This document shows positions 9,113-17,625 of a DNA stretch of 64,000 bases, piece after piece. Both the position numbers and the translations under genes were made by a program. How positions within the stretch are numbered: position 1 is the stretch's first letter; the number at the start of each line of letters is the position of its first letter. Origin of the DNA: Tateyamaria sp. ANG-S1 (lineage in GTDB: Bacteria > Pseudomonadota > Alphaproteobacteria > Rhodobacterales > Rhodobacteraceae); NCBI RefSeq assembly GCF_000814025.1, contig NZ_JWLL01000003.1:357595-421594 (forward strand), given 5' to 3'. Under the pieces are notes generated by a model. That model was not told the DNA's origin. It did no database searches and saw only the letters and a list, made by a program, of their open reading frames with translations.

Positions 9113-10104
9113 TCGAATGTCAGCGCTTGCGGTGTGCCAACCTCGAACGAGGCTTGGGCCGCATCCGCCATCACCTGCGCTTTGTAGCCATCGATCCCGC
9201 TGGGGTTCGGCGGCGTGCCTGCAGTCAGCACCTCGACAAAATGCGTCATCTCGGCGGTGTAAGCGGCGGCGTAGCGTTCCAGGAAAAATGGCTCGGTCGG
9301 GGCGCGGGTGAAGCCGCTGGCATCCGACACCTCAACCGTGGATGTCAGCACGTTATCGGCGCGCAGCATCCCGCTTTCCCCATGAACTTCAATGCGTTGG
9401 TCATAGCCGTAGGTCGCGCGACGCGAGTTGGAAATCTGGCAGAGCTTGCCGGATGCCGTGCGCAAGCTGACCATCGCCGTGTCCACATCACCCGCCTCGC
9501 CAATCGCTGAGTCCACGAGACAGGAGCCGTGCGCAAAGATCTCGACCGGGTCTTCGCCCAGCAGAAACCGCGCCATATCCAGATCGTGGATCATCATGTC
9601 CCGGAACAGCCCACCCGAGGTTTTGATATAGCCGATGGGCGGTGGCGACGGATCGCGCGACAGGATCGTCACCATCTCGACCTGCCCGATGCGGCCCGCG
9701 TCGATCTGGGTTTTTAGCGTGCGAAAGTTTGGATCAAAGCGTCGGTTGAAGGCGATGAAGAACGGCACGTCATGCTGCTGCACCACCGCGAGGCAGTCGC
9801 GAATACGACCTGCATTCAGGTCGATGGGCTTTTCGCAGAAGATAGCCTTGCCCGCCCGCGCCGCACCATGGATTAAGTCGTAGTGGGTGGTCGTTGGTGT
9901 GCCGATCACTACCGCGTCGATGTCCGAGGCGGCGAGGATATCCTCGACCTCCATGACCTTCGCGCCTGTCCGTTTCGCCAGCGCCTCTGCTGCCTCCGGC
10001 ATGGCGTCGGCCACCGCGGCAACCTGCGCGCCCTCCAGCCCCATCAGGCTGCGGGCATGGACCTGTCCGATCCGGCCACAACCCAGAAGTGCGATGTTGA
10101 TCAT
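9109..10104 (-). CDS. iolG: Inositol 2-dehydrogenase, Gfo/Idh/MocA family
   Basis: A 331-residue NAD(P)-dependent dehydrogenase. The N-terminal Rossmann motif GCGRIGQVHARS, the CEKPIDLN motif near residue 93 and a MMIHDLDMARF motif carrying catalytic His/Asp match inositol dehydrogenases. It oxidises myo-inositol to 2-keto-myo-inositol, the first step of the pathway. It is the last gene of the minus-strand iolD...iolG run, 4 bases after the aldolase gene. Its stop overlaps that of hemN. Confidence 0.9.
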   Translation of the reverse strand: MINIALLGCGRIGQVHARSLMGLEGAQVAAVADAMPEAAEALAKRTGAKVMEVEDILAASDIDAVVIGTPTTTHYDLIHGAARAGKAIFCEKPIDLNAGRIRDCLAVVQQHDVPFFIAFNRRFDPNFRTLKTQIDAGRIGQVEMVTILSRDPSPPPIGYIKTSGGLFRDMMIHDLDMARFLLGEDPVEIFAHGSCLVDSAIGEAGDVDTAMVSLRTASGKLCQISNSRRATYGYDQRIEVHGESGMLRADNVLTSTVEVSDASGFTRAPTEPFFLERYAAAYTAEMTHFVEVLTAGTPPNPSGIDGYKAQVMADAAQASFEVGTPQALTFD

Positions 10105-10108
10105 GGGC

Positions 10109-10936
10109 TTAGCCTTTCATTGTGCGCAGAACGGTGCGCGTCGCCGCGACGAGCGGATCATGCGTGTCTTTCAAAATCTGCACCCGGTCAAATCGGTACG
10201 GGTCGCTGCTCACCGCGTCCCGCAAAGCCTGACCAAAGGCCTGCCGTAGCTCGGTCCCGATGTTGAACTTGCATATACTGGTTTGGGTGGCGAGGGCGCG
10301 GCGCTGCGCAGCAGGTACGCCAGACCCGCCGTGGATCACCAGCGGGACGTCCGTAACGGCCTGGATCGCCGCGATACGCTCTTCGTCCAGACCTCCGGAC
10401 TGATCGGTCTGCAGGTGCACGTTGCCGACCGAGATCGCCATCGCGTCCACGCCCGTCTCCGCCGCGAATTGCGCAGCCTCCGCAGGGTCGGTCCCGGCAG
10501 AGGCTTCGCCGTTGTCGTAGCCCACGAACCCAATCTCGCCCTCGCATGAGATGCCTGCCGCATGCGCCACATCGACGATGGCCTTGGTCTCGGCAATGTT
10601 CTCGGCCAGTGGTTTGCGCGAGCCGTCGAACATGAGCGAGGTAAAGCCGCTGTCGAGCGCTTCTTTGCATTCATCAAACGTGTAGCCATGGTCCAGATGA
10701 GCCACGACGGGGACTGAAGCCCCTTCAGCCAAATGCCGAAACATCTTGCCCAGGATGGGCAGCGGCGTGTGCGCCCGACAGGACGGACCGGCTTGTAAGA
10801 TAACCGGGCACCCTTCAGCCTCTGCCGCGGCCACGTAGGCACGCATATCTTCCCAGCCCAGCGTGACCAGACCCGCCACGGCATAGCCTTGGGCCTTGGC
10901 CGGACCCAGCACTTCTGCGAGTGTTGCCAGGGTCAT
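10109..10936 (-). CDS. Class II aldolase, probable DKGP aldolase (IolJ-like)
   Basis: A 275-residue class II fructose-bisphosphate-type aldolase. Zinc-site motifs are visible: VAHLDHGYTFDE (about residues 78-89), a GEIGFVG segment and VIHGGSGVP near 195. In inositol catabolism this family splits 2-deoxy-5-keto-gluconate 6-phosphate into dihydroxyacetone phosphate and malonate semialdehyde. The role is inferred from its place between iolB and iolG. A tagatose- or fructose-bisphosphate aldolase cannot be excluded from sequence alone. It overlaps iolB by 4 bases. Confidence 0.85.
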   Translation of the reverse strand: MTLATLAEVLGPAKAQGYAVAGLVTLGWEDMRAYVAAAEAEGCPVILQAGPSCRAHTPLPILGKMFRHLAEGASVPVVAHLDHGYTFDECKEALDSGFTSLMFDGSRKPLAENIAETKAIVDVAHAAGISCEGEIGFVGYDNGEASAGTDPAEAAQFAAETGVDAMAISVGNVHLQTDQSGGLDEERIAAIQAVTDVPLVIHGGSGVPAAQRRALATQTSICKFNIGTELRQAFGQALRDAVSSDPYRFDRVQILKDTHDPLVAATRTVLRTMKG

Positions 10937-11787
10937 TTAAACTTCGCGATCATGTCCTTGATGCCAGGGATCGTTTCGATCTGGTAGGCATGGGTGGGCT
11001 GGAAGTACTGCACCAGACTGCGCTGGCTGAGCCCCCCGAGGATGGTGAAGTAGTACATCTCATACCCCGGCAGCACCGCGCAGGGATGGTAGCCGTTGTC
11101 GAGGCAGATCGTGGAGCCATCGACGATGTGATACGCATCCCCCGCTTTCCCGTCTTCGCGCTGCAGCATCTGGACGCCAGAGCCGTGGTTGGGGCGAAAG
11201 CGGAAGTTGTAGGTCTCATCATGGCGGGTTTCGATGATCTCGCCGCCTTCGGACCGGTCCGTGTCATGCTTGTGGCTGGGGAAACCGGACCACCCGCCCT
11301 GCCCGACCGTGAAGAGTTCGGACACAAGCAGACGGCCCACCTTGTCGTGGTACTTGGTACCAAGGATGTGCTTGATCTTGCGGTGGGTTTTCGTGTCGTC
11401 CGAGCCGTATTGGATGAGGTCCAATTCGTTACTGCGGACGGCGAAGGCGTCGAGCACCTTGTCGTATTTGGCGCCGGCCACGAAAATCTCGGCCTCGTCC
11501 GAGGTGCAGACCATCTCGGCCTTCGCGGCGGTAGGGACATAGACGCCCTCTGGCTCACCATCCCAGACGTCTACACCACGCCCGCCGATGGCGTCGGCCT
11601 TGAACCCCTCAGCATTGACGTCAACGGTGCCCGTCGCGGGGACGATGCACGTCTCATAGCCGGGCACGGCGTATTCGAACGCCTCGCCCTTTTTCAGCTT
11701 CACGATATTGAAGTAGTTGAGCGGGACAGTCGGATCGTCCGCGTCCACGATGGGTTTGTTCTGGTTGTCATAAGGCGCGATGTGCAT
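10933..11787 (-). CDS. iolB: 5-deoxy-glucuronate isomerase IolB
   Basis: A 284-residue bicupin-fold protein. The motif SGFPSHKHDTDR carries the metal-binding histidines, and a downstream FRPNHGSGVQML segment and the C-terminal YHPCAVLPGYEMYYF region are typical. It isomerises 5-deoxy-D-glucuronate, made by IolD, to 2-deoxy-5-keto-D-gluconate, the substrate of IolC. A GGAGG ribosome-binding site precedes the ATG. Length is normal. Confidence 0.93.
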   Translation of the reverse strand: MHIAPYDNQNKPIVDADDPTVPLNYFNIVKLKKGEAFEYAVPGYETCIVPATGTVDVNAEGFKADAIGGRGVDVWDGEPEGVYVPTAAKAEMVCTSDEAEIFVAGAKYDKVLDAFAVRSNELDLIQYGSDDTKTHRKIKHILGTKYHDKVGRLLVSELFTVGQGGWSGFPSHKHDTDRSEGGEIIETRHDETYNFRFRPNHGSGVQMLQREDGKAGDAYHIVDGSTICLDNGYHPCAVLPGYEMYYFTILGGLSQRSLVQYFQPTHAYQIETIPGIKDMIAKFK

Positions 11788-11801
11788 CGGTGAGCCTCCT
11801 T

Positions 11802-12782
11802 TTACGGTGTTGTCGGGCCGGGATGATTGGTCAGGAAATCATCCAGCAGATCGGGTGTGGGCATGGCAGGCGCGCAGCCTGGTTGCGAGACGGTGATGGA
11901 CGCGCAAGCCGACCCGCGCAGGATGGCCGTTTTCAGCTCGTGTCCGTCGGCAATAGAGGTCATCAGCCCCGCCATGAATGCATCGCCAGCCCCGTTGGGT
12001 TTGACAGCGGTGACAGGGTAGATCCCGGTGGCAATCTCTTCGCCCCCCGCATAGGTCACTGCGCCCTTTTCACCCATTTTGTAGACGACGATCTCGGCGG
12101 TCGTCTCGGACAGGGCGCGGGCCTTGGTCTGCCCTTTTTCCATGCCACCGGCCATGAAGCCGAATTCTTCGTCGTTGCCGACGATCATGTCAGATGCCTC
12201 TGCCGCGCGGCTCAAAACATCGGCGGCAACCGCGGCCGACGGCCAGGAATAAGGGCGATAATCCACGTCGAAGATAATGGGCAGACCCGCAGCCTTGGCC
12301 AGTTCGAACGCTCGGAAGGTGGCGGAGCGCGAGGGTTCTGCGGCAAAGACGGTGCCAGCCGTGATCAGCGCACCGTATTTGGCGTAGTCCACAGCCTCCA
12401 CGTCTTCGACCGCCATCTGAAAGTCGGCAGCGCCGTTGCGGTAGATGACGTTCCTGTGCCCTTCGAGCACGCTTTCGTAGAAGGCAAGCGAGTTACGGTA
12501 TTCGCCCCCCACACGGCTCACATGGTCGGTGTTCACGCCGTAGTGCTGCAATCGGTTCACACAGTAGCTGCCGACCGAGTCGTCGCTGACGGATGTCACC
12601 AATGCGGCCTTGCCACCGAGCTTACAAATGCCCGCTCCGATGTTCGCCGCCGACCCACCAAGGTCCACGGTCAAGCGTTCCACATCCTCGGCCCGCACGC
12701 CGACATCGGTGAAAAAGTCGATACCTGCGCGCCCCACAATGACAAAGTCGTTGGCCTTGATCCCGTCCAGAAGCGCGCTCAT
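11802..12782 (-). CDS. iolC: 5-dehydro-2-deoxygluconokinase IolC (PfkB family)
   Basis: A 326-residue ribokinase-family kinase. Both PfkB signatures are visible: GGSAANIGAG near residue 42 and NGAGDAFMAG near 265, the latter with the catalytic Asp. It phosphorylates 2-deoxy-5-keto-gluconate, feeding the adjacent aldolase. It overlaps the upstream dioxygenase-like gene by 4 bases and lies 14 bases before iolB. Many homologues are fused to a DUF2090 domain; this one is the short form. Confidence 0.93.
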   Translation of the reverse strand: MSALLDGIKANDFVIVGRAGIDFFTDVGVRAEDVERLTVDLGGSAANIGAGICKLGGKAALVTSVSDDSVGSYCVNRLQHYGVNTDHVSRVGGEYRNSLAFYESVLEGHRNVIYRNGAADFQMAVEDVEAVDYAKYGALITAGTVFAAEPSRSATFRAFELAKAAGLPIIFDVDYRPYSWPSAAVAADVLSRAAEASDMIVGNDEEFGFMAGGMEKGQTKARALSETTAEIVVYKMGEKGAVTYAGGEEIATGIYPVTAVKPNGAGDAFMAGLMTSIADGHELKTAILRGSACASITVSQPGCAPAMPTPDLLDDFLTNHPGPTTP

Positions 12783-13624
12783 GTGATGCCCTCAGCGTTC
12801 ACGGCATCCGCCTCGTCCAGGATTTCAGGGTATTTGTAGTTGAAGCCCAAGAGCTGACGCATCTTGGGGCTGGCCGCATCAAGAAAAGATTGAGGCAGCG
12901 CGCCCGGCATATCCTCCAGCGGTTTGACGAATTTCGGGATGTAGTTGATCAGCACTGCGTTGCGGTCGTGGTCGGCGGTGTTGGGCATCGCACAATGCCA
13001 AGCAGCTCCGAAGAAAATGATCGTGTCGCCGGGCGCGCCCGTCATTCGCGCGCAGTTGGCGTAGAAGTGGTCGTGATCCTGTGCCGTCGGATAGCGCATG
13101 TCCTTCTGCGTGCCCGGCAGATAGGCCGTCGCCCCGCTTTCTTCAGTGAACGGGTCAAGCGCAATGGTCACTTGCGCGTTCATCGGGAAGCTGGCGTTCA
13201 GGCCCATGGGATGCGTGTCGGGCTGGTGAAAGTCCCAATAGGGAAAGTCGATATGCGGCTCCTGTCCTGGCCCGCCGGGCAGGATACGGTTGGCGGCGAT
13301 GGAGCCCATGATGAACTCTGATCCCAGCCAGCGGCGCAGCACGGCCATGATGACCGGGTGCGTCGCCATGTCCGAGAATACCGCCCCCTTGGCCAGCAGG
13401 TTCCACACCCGGCGCTGCAGGTTGGCACGGCCATCTTCCATAGCTGCGCCTTGGAAATGCGTGACCTTGTCAGCTTCGCCATCCGAATGCGCCATGATGC
13501 GGGTGCGGGCATCAGCGATCTGGTCGGCCGAAAACAGGCCGGTGATCCGCACCGCTCCGGGGCCGTTCAAAAGCTCATCGCAGATCGCGACAGGATCGGC
13601 GGTGTCAGCTGTAAAGGTCTTCAT
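12779..13624 (-). CDS. Phytanoyl-CoA dioxygenase (PhyH) family protein inside the iol operon
   Basis: A 281-residue Fe(II)/2-oxoglutarate oxygenase fold. The metal triad is H124-x-D126 (PHIDFPYW) and H210 (AAWHCAMPN), with R221 placed to bind 2-oxoglutarate. It is translationally coupled on both sides: its ATG overlaps the iolD stop and its stop overlaps the iolC start. It is therefore very likely part of inositol metabolism, though no canonical iol step needs a dioxygenase. The substrate is unknown; a modified inositol such as a methyl ether would be a plausible guess. Confidence 0.85.
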   Translation of the reverse strand: MKTFTADTADPVAICDELLNGPGAVRITGLFSADQIADARTRIMAHSDGEADKVTHFQGAAMEDGRANLQRRVWNLLAKGAVFSDMATHPVIMAVLRRWLGSEFIMGSIAANRILPGGPGQEPHIDFPYWDFHQPDTHPMGLNASFPMNAQVTIALDPFTEESGATAYLPGTQKDMRYPTAQDHDHFYANCARMTGAPGDTIIFFGAAWHCAMPNTADHDRNAVLINYIPKFVKPLEDMPGALPQSFLDAASPKMRQLLGFNYKYPEILDEADAVNAEGIT

Positions 13625-15492
13625 CACACGCCCTTACGCTGCTTGGGCCGGGTCGCTTCCCAGTCTGTATGGGCGGCCGCAACCTTTTCGTTGTCGGTTA
13701 CATGGGGCGTGCCCACTTCCCACCATGTGTGACCTTCGGTGGTCCAGCCCTCGTATGCGTCGACCTTCATGCAGATGACATAGGTCTTGTCACTGGCCTT
13801 GGCCCGCTTGAACGCCTCGCCCAGTTCAGCAGGATTTTCCACAGTTTCGGCTGTAGCTCCCATGCTGGCGGCATGAGCTTCGAAATCCACGGCAAATGCC
13901 TCGGGTATGGTCGGCGCATCGCTCAGCAGGTTGTTGAAGCTTTCGTTGCCGGTGTTGTTCTGCAACTTGTTGATGACGGCGAAACCGCCGTTGTCGAGAA
14001 CCAGAACGATCATCTTCTTCTGCGACAGAACAGAGGAGTAGATGTCCGAATTCATCAGCAGGTACGACCCGTCACCGACAAAGGTGATCACATCCTGATC
14101 CGGCTCGCGTTCGGCCTGCGCGATGCGCGCGCCCCAGGCGCCCGCGATCTCGTAGCCCATGCAGGAAAATCCGAACTCGACATCGACCGTACCGATATCC
14201 AGCGTGCGCCAATTGGCCGTGACTTCGGCGGGCAGGCCTCCTGCGGCGGCCACCACGCGGTCGCGCGGATCGCAAGCTGCATTCACGACGCCAATGGCTT
14301 GCGCATAAGAGTTGGGACGGTTGCCGTGAGCCACGTTGTCGGCGACATAGGCCACCCATTTGGCGCGTTCTTCCTTGGCAAAGTCGCACCAACTTGACGG
14401 CGCCGTATATCCCGTCAGCGCAGCGTCCAGCGCGTCCAGCCCCAACTTGGCATCACCCACCACGGGCAGCGACCGATGCTTGCCTGCATCATGGCGGCCC
14501 ACGTTCAAGCCGATGATCTGTGCGTCTTTGGCAAAAGCCGTCCACGACCCGGTGGTGAAGTCCTGCAGGCGGCACCCGACCGACAGGATGACGTCCGCCT
14601 TTTCGGCAACCGCATTGGCGCTGTCCGATCCGGTCACGCCAATGGGGCCGCAATTCAGCGGATGCGTGTCCACCATGTTGGCCCGGCCAGCGATGGTTTC
14701 GACCACTGGAATGCCCGTCGCCTCGGCAAAGGTGGTCAACTCCTCGACCGCGCGGGAATACTGCACACCGCCGCCTGCGATGATCATGGGCCGTTTTGCA
14801 GCTTTCAACGCGGCGGCGGCATCAGCCACCTCTGCCGCGTCCGGGAACTGACGGCGGATGCGATGAAGCTTCTTCTCGAACATCTCCACCGGATAGTCAT
14901 AGGCCCAGCCCTGCACGTCCTGCGGCAGACCAAGGAAAGCTGGGCCGGAATCGGCAGGGTCCAGCATGGTCGCAATTGCATTGGGCAGAGACTGGATGAT
15001 CTGCGCGGGATGCGTGATGCGGTCCCAATAGCGCGTCACCGCCTTGAAGGCGTCATTCACACCAAAAGTCGGATCGCCAAAATGCTCAAGCTGTTGCAGC
15101 ACCGGGTCCGGCAGGCGGGTGATGAACGTATCACCGCACAGCATCAGCATGGGCAACCGGTTGGCATGGGCCAAGGCCGAGGCCGTCAACAGGTTCGCGG
15201 TGCCTGGCCCCGCACTTGCCGTGCAGAACATGAACCGCTGGCGCAGCCAAGTCTTGGCGTAGGCCGCTGCGGCGAATCCCATACTTTGTTCGTTCTGACC
15301 GCGATACAGCGGTAGCTCGGTTTTGTGGTCGTAAAGCGCTTCGCCGAGGCAGGTCACATTGCCATGGCCAAAGATGCCAAATCCGCCGCCACACAGGCGC
15401 CACTCCTGCCCGTCAATCTCAATGTACTGTGCCGCAAGATAGCGGATGATCGCCTGCGCTGTCGTCAGACGCACCGTGTCGCTGCCCGCCAT
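13624..15492 (-). CDS. iolD: 3D-(3,5/4)-trihydroxycyclohexane-1,2-dione acylhydrolase IolD
   Basis: A 622-residue thiamine-diphosphate enzyme of the acetolactate synthase fold. The start MAGSDTV at 15492 is chosen because a TCCTCCC complement (GGGAGGA) lies just upstream. The ThDP/Mg motif begins at GDGSYLLMNSD and ends near VLDNGG. The N-terminal glutamate region and a central GGGVQYSRA domain are present. It opens the inositol-derived ring to 5-deoxy-glucuronate. First gene of the minus-strand iol operon, transcribed away from the operators at 15552-15587. Confidence 0.95.
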   Translation of the reverse strand: MAGSDTVRLTTAQAIIRYLAAQYIEIDGQEWRLCGGGFGIFGHGNVTCLGEALYDHKTELPLYRGQNEQSMGFAAAAYAKTWLRQRFMFCTASAGPGTANLLTASALAHANRLPMLMLCGDTFITRLPDPVLQQLEHFGDPTFGVNDAFKAVTRYWDRITHPAQIIQSLPNAIATMLDPADSGPAFLGLPQDVQGWAYDYPVEMFEKKLHRIRRQFPDAAEVADAAAALKAAKRPMIIAGGGVQYSRAVEELTTFAEATGIPVVETIAGRANMVDTHPLNCGPIGVTGSDSANAVAEKADVILSVGCRLQDFTTGSWTAFAKDAQIIGLNVGRHDAGKHRSLPVVGDAKLGLDALDAALTGYTAPSSWCDFAKEERAKWVAYVADNVAHGNRPNSYAQAIGVVNAACDPRDRVVAAAGGLPAEVTANWRTLDIGTVDVEFGFSCMGYEIAGAWGARIAQAEREPDQDVITFVGDGSYLLMNSDIYSSVLSQKKMIVLVLDNGGFAVINKLQNNTGNESFNNLLSDAPTIPEAFAVDFEAHAASMGATAETVENPAELGEAFKRAKASDKTYVICMKVDAYEGWTTEGHTWWEVGTPHVTDNEKVAAAHTDWEATRPKQRKGV

Positions 15493-15551
15493 TTCAATCC
15501 TCCCATGGCTGCGCGATTTCAATTATCGACGATTCTGTATTGACCCGTCCG

Positions 15552-15587
15552 TTGCAATGACGATACCGGTATTGCAACCGGTTGCAA
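15552..15587. promoter_or_regulatory. Overlapping LacI-type operators between iolD and the divergent Gfo/Idh gene
   Basis: TTGCAACCGGTTGCAA (15572-15587) is a perfect 16-bp palindrome. ATACCGGTAT (15563-15572) is a second perfect palindrome centred 12 bases away. TTGCAAT (15552-15558) and ATTGCAA (15571-15577) are also inverted. ACCGGT centres are typical of LacI-family sites. The 14-bp core recurs at 23639-23652. Confidence 0.85.
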
Positions 15588-15610
15588 ACACTTTTTGGGG
15601 AGGAGCCCGG

Positions 15611-16714
15611 ATGGCCGAGATCGGGATAGGTATCGTTGGCGGTGGCTATATGGGCAAGGCCCATTCGGTTGCGTTTGGCGCAGTGGCCGCAGTGTTCGAC
15701 ACGGCGTTGCGCCCACGGCTGGAAATGATCTGTGCGACGTCTAAGGCGTCTGCAGAACGGTACCGCGCCGCCTATGGTTTCGCACGCGCAACCGACGATT
15801 GGCGCAAGCTGGTAGATGACCCGAAGGTGGAGGCCATCGTCATCGCCTCTCCTCAGGACACCCACCGCGACATTGCACTTGCGGCCTTTGCCGCAGGCAA
15901 GCCGGTGCTCTGCGAAAAGCCGCTGGCTGAAACACCCGATCATGCCCGCGAGATGGTGGCAGCGGCCAAGGCCGCGGGTGTCGCCAACATGGTCGGCTTC
16001 AACTATGCCAAGACCCCTGCCACCCAATACGCCCGCAAGCTGTTGGCCGAGGGGCGCATTGGGCAGGTCACGTCATTCCGCGGCGAGATGACCGAGGATT
16101 TCTTTGCAGATCCCGACGATCCGGGCACCTGGCGCGCCCAAGGCGATGCCAATGGCTGCATGGGCGATCTGGCCCCCCACCCCATCAACTGCGCTCAGGC
16201 CCTCATGGGCCCGATCGAGGCGCTTTTTGCCCGTGTTGAAACAGTACATCCCGTGCGCGGCGGGGTCGAGGTCACGAACGATGACCAAGCCTATCTGACC
16301 CTGCGCTTTGCGTCCGGTATCAACGGCAGTCTGTTCATCAGCCGCGTCGCGACGGGGCGCAAGATGGGCTATGCCTACGACATCTACGGCACCGGCGGTG
16401 CGATCCGCTTTGATGGCGAAGACCAGAACACCCTCTGGCTCTACACCGCCGAGGGGCCGGAGGCCGAGCGCGGGTTCCGCAAGATCCTGACCGGACCCGC
16501 CCATCCCGACTACCTGCCCTTCTGTCAGGGCCCCGGTCATGGCACCGGCTATCAGGACCAGATCATCATAGAGGCCAAGGACTTCCTCACCGCGATCCAT
16601 ACGGGGCAGCCCGTCTGGCCAACGTTCGAGGAAGGCTTGCGCGTCAATCAAGTTGTGGCTGCGGCCCTTGCATCGTCTCGGGCGGAGACGTGGGTCAACG
16701 TGGCGGATTTCTGA
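15611..16714 (+). CDS. Gfo/Idh/MocA family oxidoreductase, probable inositol dehydrogenase paralogue
   Basis: A 367-residue NAD(P)-dependent dehydrogenase. The start MAEIGIG at 15611 follows a clear GGGGAGGA site; an in-frame extension upstream would cross the operators. The Rossmann motif GGGYMGKAHSVAF, CEKPLAET near residue 103 and a DLAPHPIN motif near 193 are visible. Divergent from iolD with shared operators, so co-regulated with inositol catabolism. Probably oxidises an inositol stereoisomer or derivative; the exact substrate is not readable. Confidence 0.88.
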   Translation: MAEIGIGIVGGGYMGKAHSVAFGAVAAVFDTALRPRLEMICATSKASAERYRAAYGFARATDDWRKLVDDPKVEAIVIASPQDTHRDIALAAFAAGKPVLCEKPLAETPDHAREMVAAAKAAGVANMVGFNYAKTPATQYARKLLAEGRIGQVTSFRGEMTEDFFADPDDPGTWRAQGDANGCMGDLAPHPINCAQALMGPIEALFARVETVHPVRGGVEVTNDDQAYLTLRFASGINGSLFISRVATGRKMGYAYDIYGTGGAIRFDGEDQNTLWLYTAEGPEAERGFRKILTGPAHPDYLPFCQGPGHGTGYQDQIIIEAKDFLTAIHTGQPVWPTFEEGLRVNQVVAAALASSRAETWVNVADF

Positions 16715-16726
16715 AAGGTTCAAGAC

Positions 16727-17623
16727 ATGATCAAAATCGGCAATGCCCCCTGTTCGTGGGGCGTGGAGTTCGCGGACGACCCGCGCAATCCATCGTGGCG
16801 CAAGGTGCTGCAGGAGAACGCGGATGCAGGCTACACCGGGATCGAGTTGGGACCGGTTGGCTTCATGCCCGAAGACCCCGGCAAACTGGGCGCCGCGCTT
16901 GAAGAGTTCGGGCAGGACCTCGTAGGCGGCGTCGTGTTCCGCCCCTTCCACGACCCGGATCAGTGGGACGACGTGATGGACGGCGCAGTGCGCACCTGCA
17001 AGGCGCTGAAAGCACACGGGGCGGAGCATCTGGTGCTGATCGACTCCATCTCTGAACGGCGCGCACCTACCGCCGGTCGGGCCGATGAGGCCGAGCAGAT
17101 GGACAAGTCCGAATGGACCGCCTTTCGCGACCGCATCGCAACCGTCGCCAAGATCGGAGCCGAGGAATACGGGCTGACAGTCGGCATGCACGCCCACGCA
17201 GCAGGGTTCATCGACTTCGAGCCGGAATTGGAGCGCTTGCTGGACGAGGTGGACGCGAGCATCCTGAAAATCTGCTTTGACACCGGGCATCACTCCTACG
17301 CGGGTTTCGATCCGGTGGCCTTTATGAAGAAGCATATTGGCCGCATCAGCTACATGCATTTCAAGGACATCGATCCCAAAGTGAAAGCCGACGTGATCGC
17401 GAACCGAACCGGGTTCTACGACGCCTGCGGACAGGGGATCTTTTGCAATCTGGGCGACGGTGATGTGGACTTTCCTGCCGTTCGTCAGGTGCTGCTGGAC
17501 AACGGGTTCGACGGCTGGTGTACGGTCGAACAGGATTGCGACCCGGCGGGCGACACCTCGCCCATCGACGACGCGAAACTGAACCGCGCTTATCTGCAAT
17601 CCATCGGATTTGAAGGAGCCTGA
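16727..17623 (+). CDS. iolE: Inosose dehydratase IolE, TIM-barrel family
   Basis: A 298-residue AP-endonuclease-2-type TIM barrel. The N-terminal GNAPCSWGVEF motif is characteristic of IolE-like proteins. Metal-site residues occur in HAHAAGFIDF, CFDTGHHSYAG and the MHFKDID segment. It dehydrates 2-keto-myo-inositol to the trihydroxycyclohexanedione used by IolD. It lies 12 bases after one Gfo/Idh gene and 2 bases before another. As the only IolE candidate in a cluster with iolG, iolB, iolC and iolD, the assignment is firm. Confidence 0.9.
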   Translation: MIKIGNAPCSWGVEFADDPRNPSWRKVLQENADAGYTGIELGPVGFMPEDPGKLGAALEEFGQDLVGGVVFRPFHDPDQWDDVMDGAVRTCKALKAHGAEHLVLIDSISERRAPTAGRADEAEQMDKSEWTAFRDRIATVAKIGAEEYGLTVGMHAHAAGFIDFEPELERLLDEVDASILKICFDTGHHSYAGFDPVAFMKKHIGRISYMHFKDIDPKVKADVIANRTGFYDACGQGIFCNLGDGDVDFPAVRQVLLDNGFDGWCTVEQDCDPAGDTSPIDDAKLNRAYLQSIGFEGA

Positions 17624-17625
17624 GC

